Of a stretch of 64,000 bases of DNA, positions 53,301 through 61,900 are shown piece by piece. Every line of letters starts with the position of its first letter. Position 1 is the first letter of the stretch. The DNA is from Nemopilema nomurai (taxonomy: Eukaryota > Cnidaria > Scyphozoa > Rhizostomeae > Rhizostomatidae): assembly GCA_003864495.1 (NCBI GenBank), contig ML133474.1, positions 1,156,550-1,220,549 on the forward strand, written 5' to 3'. The notes beneath the pieces are model-generated. The model saw only the letters and a program-made list of their open reading frames with translations, had not been told where the DNA came from and did not search any database. Both the position numbers and the translations under genes were made by a program.

Positions 53301-56300
53301 AGCTCTCAAGTCATCGAAGAGCGTGCTCGTCGAAGTTCCGGCATCAAACAATTTGATAAAAGCGCATTTGTGTTTGTATTGCGTCACGTCCCACCAGTAC
53401 CTAGATGCGCGAACGGAACCTGTTGGGCCTAGCTTCACTTTGTTTCTACCCGAGGCGGTCATTCTCTCTGCCCCATCAACGTAAAGTCCGGCATAATTCC
53501 CCGGGTGATCGCCCCCTCCAACAAGAAAGTGAAGGATGTCGGTACCAATTTGAAACTCCGGCGATGTCAGGGTGCCAGTGGGTGAGTGGCCGGCTGTTGC
53601 TTCGGGCGCGCTTTCCGGCACATCGTAATCACCGCGGGACGAGTAAGTATCTATTAGTCGGTCTCCTGCTTTGCCGGTTGCAGCTTCTTCGACGCGCTGG
53701 CTAACGACAGGCTGGTTCAGAAAAGCTGTTCCGGTCTGATGCCATTTTGAAATGTCACCTTCCTCGAAGTCAAAGATGGGGCACCCGGTTTGTATTCTGA
53801 TGTTGTTGTCGATGTCAATGGCATATTGGATTTTGTCACTGACTGCGACTTTTTTCAGCTTTGTTTGGTTGTATCCCATCCGTACCCATCTCAACTTGAC
53901 CATGTCGTTGTCGAGGACGTCTTCAGCCTTCCACGCGTCTCCCTGATCATCAATCACCAACAGCATGTTTGCGTTTGACACCGCGATTTCTTCGACGTTG
54001 CCTTTAATCTTCTTCCATTGCAGGCCATTAGGTAAATCCGGCGAGTCCGTATTCGGTATGCTTCCTGATGTGTAAAGTTGCTTGTCAGTAGAGGTGGATA
54101 GGCAGACCCTTGAGTTGCAAACCATATGTCTACAGTTGGCGCTAACCTCTTCCCACGAAGTTCCAGAGTTCGTCGATGGTGTTATGCCATGTCGAATGTA
54201 AGCATATCCTCTCTTGTTCCAATGAAACACCAATCCGTATCGGCCAGTTGCAACATTTATTCCATGCCCATTAACTTTCAACCAAGAATCCCCTCCAGGG
54301 TTTGTTGAAGCTACTCCAGAACGCATGTATATGTAGGTATTTTCTTGCACTGCCCAAAAGTTATTTTCGCTCACCGTAACCTCTAACACACCTGTAGTAA
54401 TTTGCACGAAGCCTTCGTCACTTCCCATGACATGCAAGCCTCCGTTGGTAGCAACCATATACAGGGCTCTGGAGTTGGCTGCAATAGTTTTAGCCTGGCT
54501 GCTGCCATCTTGAAGATATTGCCAAGAATCCAGTTCAGCACTTATGGTTAAGAATATGCTAACGGCATACAGGATAAACTGATTTTTCGAAGCCATGCTG
54601 ACTACCTGCTTTTTTGCCCGTTACTTGGCTGTCACTTGACTGGACTTGCCAGTCTCGCCTGTTTGTAAGACAGTTGCTTGGCAATGCAGTCAGTGTGCAG
54701 AAAATAACAAAATGCTGGTTCAAGCTTTTCCCATTCAGCAAAGCCTTGTCCGCCCGTTTCGCAAGGATTCGCTCCAGTTTCTGTCAGTGGTGTCTGTTAT
54801 CGTTCGTCATATCTATTATTTTGGACTTGATTGTCTCAGACATTATACTTGCTTTCAACCATTGTTTACTGCGCAGGGGGTAGACACATTGTGTTTTTAG
54901 ATGGTGTTGCTAGAACAAGCCGCAAACGTGTCTGATTTCGACGATTTCGGTCATTCTAGTTGCTCTAGTCTAGACATAATGCTGTTAAGAAGTCATGATT
55001 ATAAAGAAACTATCGTGTTGTTAAGAAATCATTCAGGTTTTATCTTTATAACTATTTATAGAGCTTTTCTGTTTGAACTATTAAGGACATTAAAAATGTT
55101 TAGGACTTTGAAGACTTTCTCTAAAAGAAGAAACGTGATGTTTGTTCTTGATCTTTGTGGAAATTAACCCTCTCTACTCTACCAGAGTAAATTTATATGC
55201 CTATGTTAAAAATAAAATTTTGCTGACGAAGGGTGTGTAAGGATGATATAGTGGTGATGTAATTTGATGGAAAAACGAACGAGCGAAGGTAAGTCAGCTT
55301 GACTAGGTGTAGTGATGCAGGGGTGGGAAAAATGTGGAAATGATGATCGTTAGTTCATTAAGCAAGAAACGAATCAATGCAGATCCTCTAGGAGAGGAAT
55401 GCAGCTACCATGTGCGATCACCAAACATTTTGTTAACATAACCCGCTAAGAAGATTCCGCGTGTAGACAATTTGCAGGTCGTCAAAGTATTTCATTTGGG
55501 ATGCCTATGTTAGATCACCCGCAAGCATCCCACGAGAAACCTGTTTGTGCCTATAGATTTCCATTTAGTCATTAGTTATTATCCTTCGTACTATCAGAAG
55601 TGAGAGGCTAGTACGATAATGATTCAGATGCTATGTATGTGCTATTTTTGATGTTGTCGACTTTACCAGCAAATTCTACCCTGAATTTTGTTCTCAATCC
55701 AGAGCTGAAAATTAGCCATGCGTGGTAACACTTCCATCTGGTTTGTCTTAAATATATTGGTTTGTGATGCAGTTTGAATTATGTCAATGATAACTTTTAT
55801 CCCAAAAGCTAAGCAATTGGAGAATCACTGGTGGGGAGGTCATCATAACCCTCGTGAAAGCTGAAGCATTGTCCTGGCCAAGATTGCTTCTTTCACCCCT
55901 CAAGGTAATCAGCATTTGGCACTCTCAACGTTTGTTCCATAACCCGAACAGGGCTCACCTATGCTGTAAAAAAGCGCCAAATTCTTATTTTAATAGTTTA
56001 ATGCCATTTGATGCTCAGAAAATATGTTGCTCAGAAAATTTTTACTTTGATTAAAGAAGTGACAATGTATGTTGACTAGTGGGTAAAAGCTGTGTCGTTT
56101 TGACCCTTATTGGTAAGATTGAGTTGAGATCGGGCCGTACTGTTTGATTCATTATGTTGCTAACAATTTGCTGCTTCAAAGACCCCAATCGTTTGTTTTT
56201 GTGTTGCAGCCACCGTATCTTCATGTAGACTTCTCAAGGTGGATAGGCGATGGAGAGCTGCAACCAGGTTCATGTAAGCTGCCTAGAGGTTTCTTTAAAT

Positions 56301-57135
56301 ATCCAAACGCTCTGGAAAGTTTTTTCAAACCAATTTAGGCAGGGTTTGTAGGAACGAATCGTCGGAGATTCTGATTTAATCACATAGCAACAGTTATATT
56401 TCTTCAATTCGAAAATTTTTTTTATCTTTATGCGACTCATTGAAAATCATAGGCTGCTGCACTTCTTCTGGAATCTTACGGTTTGCTTTTTCGAAGTTCT
56501 GTTGTTTAAGCTATTCTTCTGGATATTTTTCAAATTTCTTTGGTAAGTTCTTTATCTTCAGGTCTTTTATCAAACTTGTTGGACAGGGAATGGAACGGAA
56601 CACAGTAAATCATAATACATAATAGACGTGCGGGATGTAAGAAACATGCTCTGGTCAAGTTAAAGACGTGCTTAAATTTCCAGTAAACCACATTTCGAAA
56701 TGTCTACATTTGACCACACTTAGGTTGCAGACACTCCTGCATTTATGCAAAATGTTTAAAATTTAATGCTTCGAATTTCTCGTTATGTTTAATTATTAGC
56801 ACAACAATTTTAAGAGAATGCCCCTGTATGAACGTTTTATTTGATGCACTTTCAAAAGCAATGCTTGTTAATGAATGACCCGAAATTTGTATGATTGATA
56901 ACATTTTACTAATTTTTCATTATGGTCTATTAATGATATGACACAATTGAATGAAAGGGCTAACTGTCTTGTTGTTTGTCTTCCAGTTCCTGAGAGACTT
57001 CCAGGCGGAAAGAAAGATGGGAGCACCGTTGTGACAGGATATGTTCCAGATTCGTTTTACAGCGACACCGACTCCTCGGACGACGAGGAGAGCAGTGAAG
57101 GGGCGATGTATGACGACATTGGCACGTTCGAATGA
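21601..57135 (+). CDS. TDRD12: TDRD12-like Tudor/helicase piRNA-pathway protein with armadillo repeats
   Basis: Forty-six exons chain in phase to 6060 nt (2019 aa plus stop); the exons are given in the domain entries that follow. Order: Tudor 1 (about 1-155), degenerate DEAD-box helicase (about 570-985), CCCH finger (1001-1020), Tudor 2 (about 1045-1240), Tudor 3 (about 1310-1450), armadillo-like block (about 1543-1790), CS/p23 domain (about 1849-1951), acidic C-terminus. Tudor-helicase-CCCH-Tudor-CS order is diagnostic of TDRD12. Known members act in germ granules with PIWI proteins in secondary piRNA production and transposon silencing. The start ATG at 21601 has A at -3 and G at +4; an in-frame ATG at 21574 is weaker. 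The third Tudor and armadillo block are additions relative to the vertebrate protein. A separate gene is nested in the intron 51505-55822. Confidence 0.9.
29841..34957 (+). other. TDRD12-like exons 9-13: degenerate DEAD-box helicase
   Basis: Exons 29841-31114, 32010-32535, 33134-33340, 34080-34210, 34811-34957. Exon 9 begins with about 340 residues of acidic, Ser-rich linker before the helicase core: LSFEELGIPSW, a Q-motif-like TVLQSYAWPAVV, and motif I as VDRENSGKT, with the GKT kept but the usual AxTGSGKT altered. Motif II reads VFDDVNVL in place of DEAD. The motif III position reads VAMGTEW in place of SAT. The second RecA half keeps KTIVFANSAKAVDVLAKLL and ATCLIHYEFP...ANRLG. Erosion of motifs II and III is known for this family and suggests RNA or ATP binding without strong unwinding. 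The acceptor for exon 9 (TTCTAAAG) was chosen because it alone fits the phase. Confidence 0.85.
34719..34776. repeat. Four tandem copies of a 15-17 base unit
   Basis: TTTTTGTCCTCAAGGC is repeated four times with small variations just upstream of helicase exon 13. It is a short local tandem duplication within the intron. Confidence 0.8.
35493..36016 (+). other. TDRD12-like exons 14-15: CCCH zinc finger
   Basis: Exons 35493-35557 and 35943-36016. Joined, they encode a perfect C-x8-C-x5-C-x3-H finger: C1001 in SICDDLKFFGKC, C1010, C1016 in RDLKKC, and H1020 in QQRH. The finger is split by the intron directly after the second cysteine. CCCH fingers bind single-stranded RNA, and vertebrate TDRD12 carries one at the same place between helicase and second Tudor. 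Confidence 0.85.
36417..39459 (+). other. TDRD12-like exons 16-22: Tudor domain 2
   Basis: Exons 36417-36451, 36577-36812, 37231-37291, 37717-37818, 38216-38278, 38818-38879, 39330-39459. Motifs in order: VKILDVVHANVYWGKII, LVGDLCVIETDEGFKRVRV, VFGIDCALSKDVQVEEL, VPAQAIELVVSGVKP, then LICGRILEGKIALG and NTLWLDPLV. The VKI...YWGKI strand and the PAQAIEL strand are typical of the extended Tudor fold. Exon 16 (35 nt) could be skipped in frame if exon 15 uses a donor at 36028 instead of 36017. Confidence 0.82.
40064..42771 (+). other. TDRD12-like exons 23-28: Tudor domain 3
   Basis: Exons 40064-40281, 40615-40737, 40960-41086, 41214-41262, 42060-42130, 42628-42771. The core is nearly canonical: DVYVAAVDNPDLLYVQLAQN, GSVCLAKFTIDEKWYRARV, FNVFYVDHGDQEWV, and LPFQAVECSLIHISPK. 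The aromatic residues of a methylarginine-binding cage appear to be in place (W/Y in KWYRARV and F/Y in VFYVDHGD), so this is the best candidate of the three to bind dimethylarginine on a PIWI protein. The intron 40282-40614 contains a TATTATAT-rich low-complexity stretch. Confidence 0.85.
40424..40590. repeat. AT-rich low-complexity tract in an intron
   Basis: Almost pure A/T built on TATTATATTGTATTA units, lying between Tudor-3 exons 23 and 24. It gives long but meaningless Leu/Ile/Tyr-rich translations. Confidence 0.85.
44133..49318 (+). other. TDRD12-like exons 29-39: armadillo-like repeat block
   Basis: Exons 44133-44180, 44886-44936, 45577-45638, 45844-45966, 46271-46331, 46694-46758, 47699-47774, 47886-47938, 48293-48418, 48721-48796, 49218-49318. 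About 250 residues of repeating helices with armadillo-type spacing: IRQTGGLQTICSILSE, EQGIKILKVYA, INSYGGLKAVCNVLKKDPS, VAVAALECISALCEEN, VTYGVLETLVSLIET, RRVLDVLGELL. The 'xxGGLxxVxxxLxx' helix followed by 'VxxxALxxIxxLxxxN' is characteristic of armadillo repeats; about four to six can be counted. Armadillo arrays are protein-binding scaffolds. The block sits in the same continuous phase chain as the Tudor and CS exons, so it is part of the same gene and not a neighbour. Confidence 0.82.
47280..47590. repeat. Minisatellite, CTTCTTCCCACTGT units
   Basis: About twenty tandem copies of a 14-15 base unit (CTTCTTCCCACTGT, with CTTTC, TTTTC and CCCCTG variants), strongly pyrimidine-biased on the + strand. 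It lies in the intron between armadillo exons 34 and 35. Both strands read open for long stretches because of the repeat, giving a spurious Gly-Lys-Lys-Trp-Glu-Glu-type peptide on the minus strand. It is not a gene. Confidence 0.9.
49720..57135 (+). other. TDRD12-like exons 40-46: linker, CS/p23 domain and acidic tail
   Basis: Exons 49720-49896, 50303-50416, 50713-50776, 51458-51504, 55823-55904, 56210-56267, 56987-57135. The CS domain starts PKTLWSQGNKSVTVAIQLRG, continues NISENKLFF, YDLDLELFSQVKPE and FEGTFPIKFSYCLQ, and ends GGEVIITLVKAEALSWPRLL. The last piece lies beyond a 4.3 kb intron. PPYLHVDFSRWIGD follows, and the C-terminus is acidic (FYSDTDSSDDEESSEGA) before TGA at 57133-57135. 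CS domains commonly mediate Hsp90 co-chaperone contacts; vertebrate TDRD12 ends with one. Exon 44 was placed by phase and CS-motif continuity, since its acceptor (CAATTGGAG) is weak in pyrimidines. Confidence 0.8.
51969..54596 (-). CDS. Intronless secreted tectonin-like multidomain protein, nested in a TDRD12-like intron
   Basis: A single 875-codon frame with ATG in good context (A at -3, G at +4). A signal peptide (FILYAVSIFLTISA) is followed by about 270 residues of tectonin-type beta-propeller repeats (TYIYMRSGVASTNPGGDSW, YAYIRHGITPSTNSGTSW). A module opening CPIFDFEEGDISKW and including SPTGTLTSPEFQI and DILHFLVGGG resembles the C-terminal beta-sandwich of family-32 glycosidases. Two Ig- or DUF11-like domains (about 440-580 and 600-740; VGDNITYSITLQHNSN) and a final tectonin-like segment follow. 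There are numerous N-x-S/T sites and no membrane anchor, so it is probably a secreted glycoprotein binding carbohydrate, perhaps in innate recognition or matrix. It lies wholly inside the CS-domain intron of the + strand gene. Lack of introns suggests retroposition or an intron-poor family. Exact function is unknown. Confidence 0.85.
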   Translation of the reverse strand: MASKNQFILYAVSIFLTISAELDSWQYLQDGSSQAKTIAANSRALYMVATNGGLHVMGSDEGFVQITTGVLEVTVSENNFWAVQENTYIYMRSGVASTNPGGDSWLKVNGHGINVATGRYGLVFHWNKRGYAYIRHGITPSTNSGTSWEEVSANCRHMVCNSRVCLSTSTDKQLYTSGSIPNTDSPDLPNGLQWKKIKGNVEEIAVSNANMLLVIDDQGDAWKAEDVLDNDMVKLRWVRMGYNQTKLKKVAVSDKIQYAIDIDNNIRIQTGCPIFDFEEGDISKWHQTGTAFLNQPVVSQRVEEAATGKAGDRLIDTYSSRGDYDVPESAPEATAGHSPTGTLTSPEFQIGTDILHFLVGGGDHPGNYAGLYVDGAERMTASGRNKVKLGPTGSVRASRYWWDVTQYKHKCAFIKLFDAGTSTSTLFDDLRASPPCQKGMNVTLNNHNHNATGFTGEVLKFKLTLSGFYTSSKRPLSITIRFPTENGNSFIYIKDVEIEMKCGGTVNRTTVSNSSLQFPERWHSVTLTLKDYLLSDAVVTISTVLYDHENLPVGITKNTTMSLSVNYMDEFLKIIKRQIAIEIPKDSGAYVTCTQQQVTSGPYIVGDNITYSITLQHNSNETRRRAFSVVARLFLPPYMSLLSVEGIKTEFGEMLFSPAPSQHAVRIPELHLDDSRTLVFRMRLDGINRAMTKSNMIGEYLIDDVSYCKRPGCLSADGNITERTSLLKGQVNQFQFSRRQDSTEPLYKSIAARDGQLIFLCGTFSNIFARQQTSCYYGNTTRSSWRRLNHKGIQISSYNEAKDEIYGSTRNGAKVRIFGENYTEKEIIEESRLNALLTADAAFIKDASSLQDPGYVIAAKEKIMKHQLKCCKTNY

Positions 57136-58196
57136 ATGTTTGGCGCTCGCCTGCCGTCTTCAGTGGCCTGTTTTATTCACTTTGCCGTAGGCCACCAATG
57201 TGCACACAATTGCTAGCAGCGGGTGAATGGCAGCCAGAGGTTGTATCCAGGGAGAGTGAATAGATACCCAACTATAAGCTGTTGCAGATAAGCTGTATGA
57301 TAATCGTCGTGCTCTGATTTGCTTTTTGCTTGAGGCGATTGCACAACAATTAGGCAACGTTCAACTTGGAACTGTTCTATAATGAGTACGTGAAGATTTC
57401 TGTTCACACGAAGCCGGCTCAATCTGGAACCGTTGTATGATATGTAGAATTTGACCTTCTGTTTACACTGCTTTGTCAAGATTGTGGAAGAGCTAGCCAA
57501 ACCAAAACTAGGTCGCGTAGGACAAAAAGTTTCATTTGGAGCTGTTCTAAGTAGGTCTCAGTTGTAGCCTTTGAAGCTGAAAGACCTTTGTGGTATATGC
57601 CGATTCATAGAATTTAGAATCTCAATGGAAATTTATTTTCGTAAACAGTCGCTGACTAACGTGTGATAGGTGGGACAAAGTGGTATTGACTGTATATCAT
57701 AGACAACACATGCACAATAATATAGAGCTTTTCTTGTAGCAAACGTTGGAGTTTTGTTCATAAATATATATGTCATTTGCGCTTCTGGCTAAAAATGCGA
57801 TTAGTTGTGTTTAAATGGCCGGAAAGTTCATTCACGCTGAATCAGTATCAAAGTACCATTAAACGTAAAATTCCGAGACCTATATGAATATTTATTAATC
57901 CAATTTTTCTTCGTAATTCTTCTTTGTTCCACTCAGCAGTTTCACTGTTCTACTTAGCAGTGTCATCTTTCACTGGCTACCTTTATTTTTACATGCACAC
58001 GTATTTGCCAAATCATCTCCTTGCCTTCAATCTGGTTTTCTACATTCCTCATTCATCCATATGACGCATCATCACTACATTTCAGTGTACTTTTTACGTT
58101 CTTTGGTTCCTAAGTTCAGACTATCAACAGGTCATGTTCCTTCAGGTTATTTCCTTATCAAGAAAGATTTCACCGCAAGACTATTCTCCGTTGTAA

Positions 58197-58358
58197 CCTG
58201 AAATACACGATCAGTTTTTATAAGCTTTTAACAGTCAAAAACTGATCGTGTATTTAGCAAAAACTGATAAAAACTGATCGTGTATGAAGGATATCAGTTT
58301 TTGGAAAACTGAAAACTGTCAGTCAAAAAACTGATAAAAACTGATCGTGTATTTCAGG
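58197..58358. mobile_element. 162-bp element with perfect 25-bp inverted ends
   Basis: The left end CCTGAAATACACGATCAG(TTTTTAT) and the right end are exact reverse complements over 25 bp. Inside are two more direct copies of AAAAACTGATCGTGTAT, one of them within a repeated GATAAAAACTGATCGTGTAT, plus shorter CAGTTTTTG/AAAACTG pieces. It is therefore built almost entirely from one 17-20 base word in both orientations. There is no coding capacity, and no target duplication was identified. It is most simply a MITE or foldback element. Confidence 0.75.
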
Positions 58359-58760
58359 CGTTTGATATTCGGCCTAATCAATGTCCATTACAAATTTGGA
58401 ATTTATTCATCTTGTGGAAGCAGTATGGAATTCTTTACTGCTGCTGTGGTAATCTCTTCGTTGTTTATATTGAAATAATTTTATTTTGATAAACTTGATG
58501 TGAAAATCTGCTTTTCTCTTCCTTTGATATCGTTCCAAGTTGTACCCACTTCATTTACTGAACGTTTGCAATCTGATTATGGATAGTAATGCTAACCACA
58601 CTCCTTTGTTTGTGAACTTTTGCTGGATATCAGTAGATTAGCCTTCCAATACGTTGGCGCTCAAAAACGTTGGAACAAAATTTAAGAATTCACTCTCTTG
58701 TGATAATTTCGGGGTTTGAACCGAAAGAGTTCCGTTCTATTCTTGCTAGGACCTGATACT

Positions 58761-58823
58761 TGGCGAAATCATAGTCAATAGAAAGGAGGATCCTCCTTTC
58801 TATTGACTATGGCGAAATCATAG
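58761..58823. repeat. Perfect 42-bp palindrome between 14-bp direct repeats
   Basis: Bases 58770-58811 form a perfect inverted repeat without a spacer, centred on GGATCC, with arms of 21 bp (CATAGTCAATAGAAAGGAGGA). TGGCGAAATCATAG occurs at 58761-58774 and again at 58810-58823, overlapping the ends of the palindrome. This is what a template-switch or hairpin-type duplication leaves behind. It sits about 180 bp before the MATE start codon. Confidence 0.9.
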
Positions 58824-58990
58824 ATTATTTATTAAATTACATAATTCGGAACTGGACGCTGGAATTATTGCTACACAATATGCATTCTTCTGCAATAAAT
58901 GACAGCATTCCAGACCCATAATGGTCTAGACCGTGCGCAGATACTGCTGACCAGTTGGGTCTGACAACCATAACGTGCAACTGTCGAAGT

Positions 58991-61900
58991 ATGGAAGACA
59001 CGGGATGCTTGACTGGAGAAGAACCAAGCGATCGCCCTTCAAACGCAGGCTCTGAAGACAATCGCGGTATTCCCTTATCAGGTAAGCGGTTTTCAGATGT
59101 TTGATAGATTGGCAATCTCGTCGCCATTTTCTGCTTTTAGGTTGGGAACAGCTTTCTAAAAGAGCCAGAGTAAATGTGTAACTGTTGTGCCCTCTAGCAT
59201 GTTGCACCCGGTGTTTTGCTTGTAATATTTTTCAGGGATGCCTGCTCGGATAATTGCTGGGGGAATCTTATGACAAGAGCACCAACATCGTACTGAGCTT
59301 TCGTACGCTGAAATGAACTTCATTCTTGCAACTTGCAATTCATGCGTGACAGAAGCTCAGACTCCCGGTCTTGCTGCTGTGTCATTCCATATCAAATGAC
59401 CAGATTTTTCGGCGAAACTGTACAATCGGGATTCTACAAACAAACATTTTGATGTTTGAGTTTGATGGTACGGTGCCGGAGTACTACAGAGTACCCCATC
59501 TCCTTCCAACTGTCCTGGCGTTGGCATGAAGCCATGTGTCATTGGTGATAGCAAGGTTTACACGGTTTTTTATAAGGAACCACTTTATAAGGAACCTACA
59601 CGAAGAAGGCCGAAATATTTAAAGAACTTATAGAACTAAAAACAATGTCCCTAAGGAACTTTTTGAGCAACTGCAAGCATCAAGAACTTAAAGCCGGTTC
59701 CCTTCATTTGCAGCTAATATTTGCATATATTGTTTGCTATTCGTGTGTCAAGTGCTTTATTGAGTAGTTTCCGCATATGCTGTCTCGCCCCTCTCTCTAT
59801 CAAGTGTTAAGGCTTATTGTAGTCAAAGCACCGAACTTGGGAACTTACGAAACTTTTAAGGAACTTTTGGTACTAAAATCTGATGATTTGAGGTCTATGA
59901 ATAAGGAACTTTTGGAACAAGGCCCTGAGGTAGGTTCCTTATAAAAAACGTGTATGCTAAATGCTTTGAAGAATAAGGAAAGACTGTTTGAGTATCAAAT
60001 AAAAATCACTTGTATGTTAATGATGAATTCATGATATTACTTAAATTTTACTATGAGCTTTATTCAAAAGTTTTGGTAAATCTAGATTGATTTCCAGGCA
60101 TGTTTCAGAAGCTGCTATGTGTTTGTGTCTGTACAACAGAAATGAACAGAACTCTACAAAGGAACTCAGCCAAATGCTTATGATTAATAAAACCCTCTAC
60201 TTGAATTATGATAAATGACTAGTAGTTATTTCATGAATGAAATGCAATTTTTTGTCTTTTGCTTTCAGTGAATGATGATGGACCAACAGGCATTCTTGCT
60301 TATGACTGTTACAATTATGTTAAAAAAAAGCTGTTTCCCCCAAACATTAAAAAGGAGTCCAAGGAATTAGTGAAGCTTGCATGGGGAACAAGCCTGAACT
60401 CGTTTATTGCATTTTTTATACCAGTTTCCACAGTGCTTATTGTTGGGCACAAAGGAAAGGATTACATTGCCGCTATAGGGCTTGGCATTTCTGTTTGCAA
60501 TGTGACAGGCAATGTTGTTGTGGTTGGCTTGACATCTGCAACTGAGACATTTTGTTCGCAAGCATTTGGTGCTGGACATTACAAAAGAATTGGAATTGTG
60601 ATGCAAAAATCTTTGATACTAACATTTTTAGCTGTACTTCCATCATGTGCGCTGTGGATCAATATGGATAAAGCACTCCTTTTTCTAGGACAAGACAAAG
60701 ATATTTCATTGTAGGTTTTTGGTTTATTTACAAACAGTTCTTCTTTAAATATTTCTAATGTCAAATCAAACATTTGTTTTCTTGTTTTTCTTTGCTAAGT
60801 AAAAATCTGATTTAATTAGTCAGCTTTTAACACAGTATTAGGATTGTTAGATCATTTGATGTGTATTTTTTATATCAAGAACATTGCAAATGTTTACTCA
60901 TCCAGTTTTGAAGATTGTACCTAATGTATGATTTAATATAATAGAAGACAGGCTAGAATTGAGACATGTTCTCTGTTACTCAAAGTTTCGTGCTTGCGCA
61001 CTCGTCTGATGCTTATTGCACATCGAGCACTGTTATGTCAGAATAGACAAAACAATCTAGAATAACATATTATTTATATGTATTTTCCAGGCTTGCTGGC
61101 TCTTTTGGAATATGTTACATTCCTGGCCTATTAGTAAGGTTTTTCTATCACAACTTTTCGATAAATTGTTGATTAATAGTTTTATGCTGCCAATTGACAA
61201 ATTATTCCACCTTTGAAGTTTAATGACGTTCATACCACTTAACTTAATTTGTTTTATCATTTATTAATTGCAATATTTGCCCAATTACACTGCATTCAGT
61301 TGCTGTTAAACTGATAATCAAACTATTGCTTTACATTCATTTGTACTAAATAATTTTCTTGCTTGATTTCGGTCAGTAGTCTATTACTATTACCTTAATC
61401 TCCAAATCTATAAAAGAAGATGATTTTAAAAGCCATCTTTTCTGTTTTTGTAGAGTCTACAGTGTAGACAGTCTTTTCTGTAATTGCACATGCCTTATCT
61501 TGCAGCTTTACATTTTGTTCAATATACTAACAAGGTACTTGGCATGCCAGGTAAGCTCCTTTTTCCCCATTAAATTATATATTCACGTTTATTGTTAAAC
61601 TTAAATATAATCATCAAATCACTTAGCATATAAAGTGATTTTCAATACTACTTTAGGATTGTGTTGAAACAGAAAAATGGGAAAGCAAAATTTAAGTCTC
61701 TTACAGAAGGGTTGTTGCGTGGGGGAGTCTCAATACTGTATTGATTGATCAAATGAGGCAGATTCTATTCATTGATAGCCAAACAACAACAAAATAATAT
61801 TAACTTCTTTTATATTCTATAAACTTGGTTTTGTTACCAAGTTAACAATGCCTGTCTGAGTTACTATATTTTCATATAGCAAAACTTTGCTTCACTAATC

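Larger units (their letters stand above)
57136..58990. other. Intergenic region between TDRD12-like and MATE genes
   Basis: It contains the 3' untranslated region of the TDRD12-like gene, with no clear AATAAA seen. It then holds a 162-bp inverted-repeat element (58197-58358), a 42-bp palindrome (58770-58811), and the 5' flank of the MATE gene. No coding region is supported. An AATATTTATTAATCC-like AT-rich stretch near 57890 has no recognised role. Confidence 0.5.
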
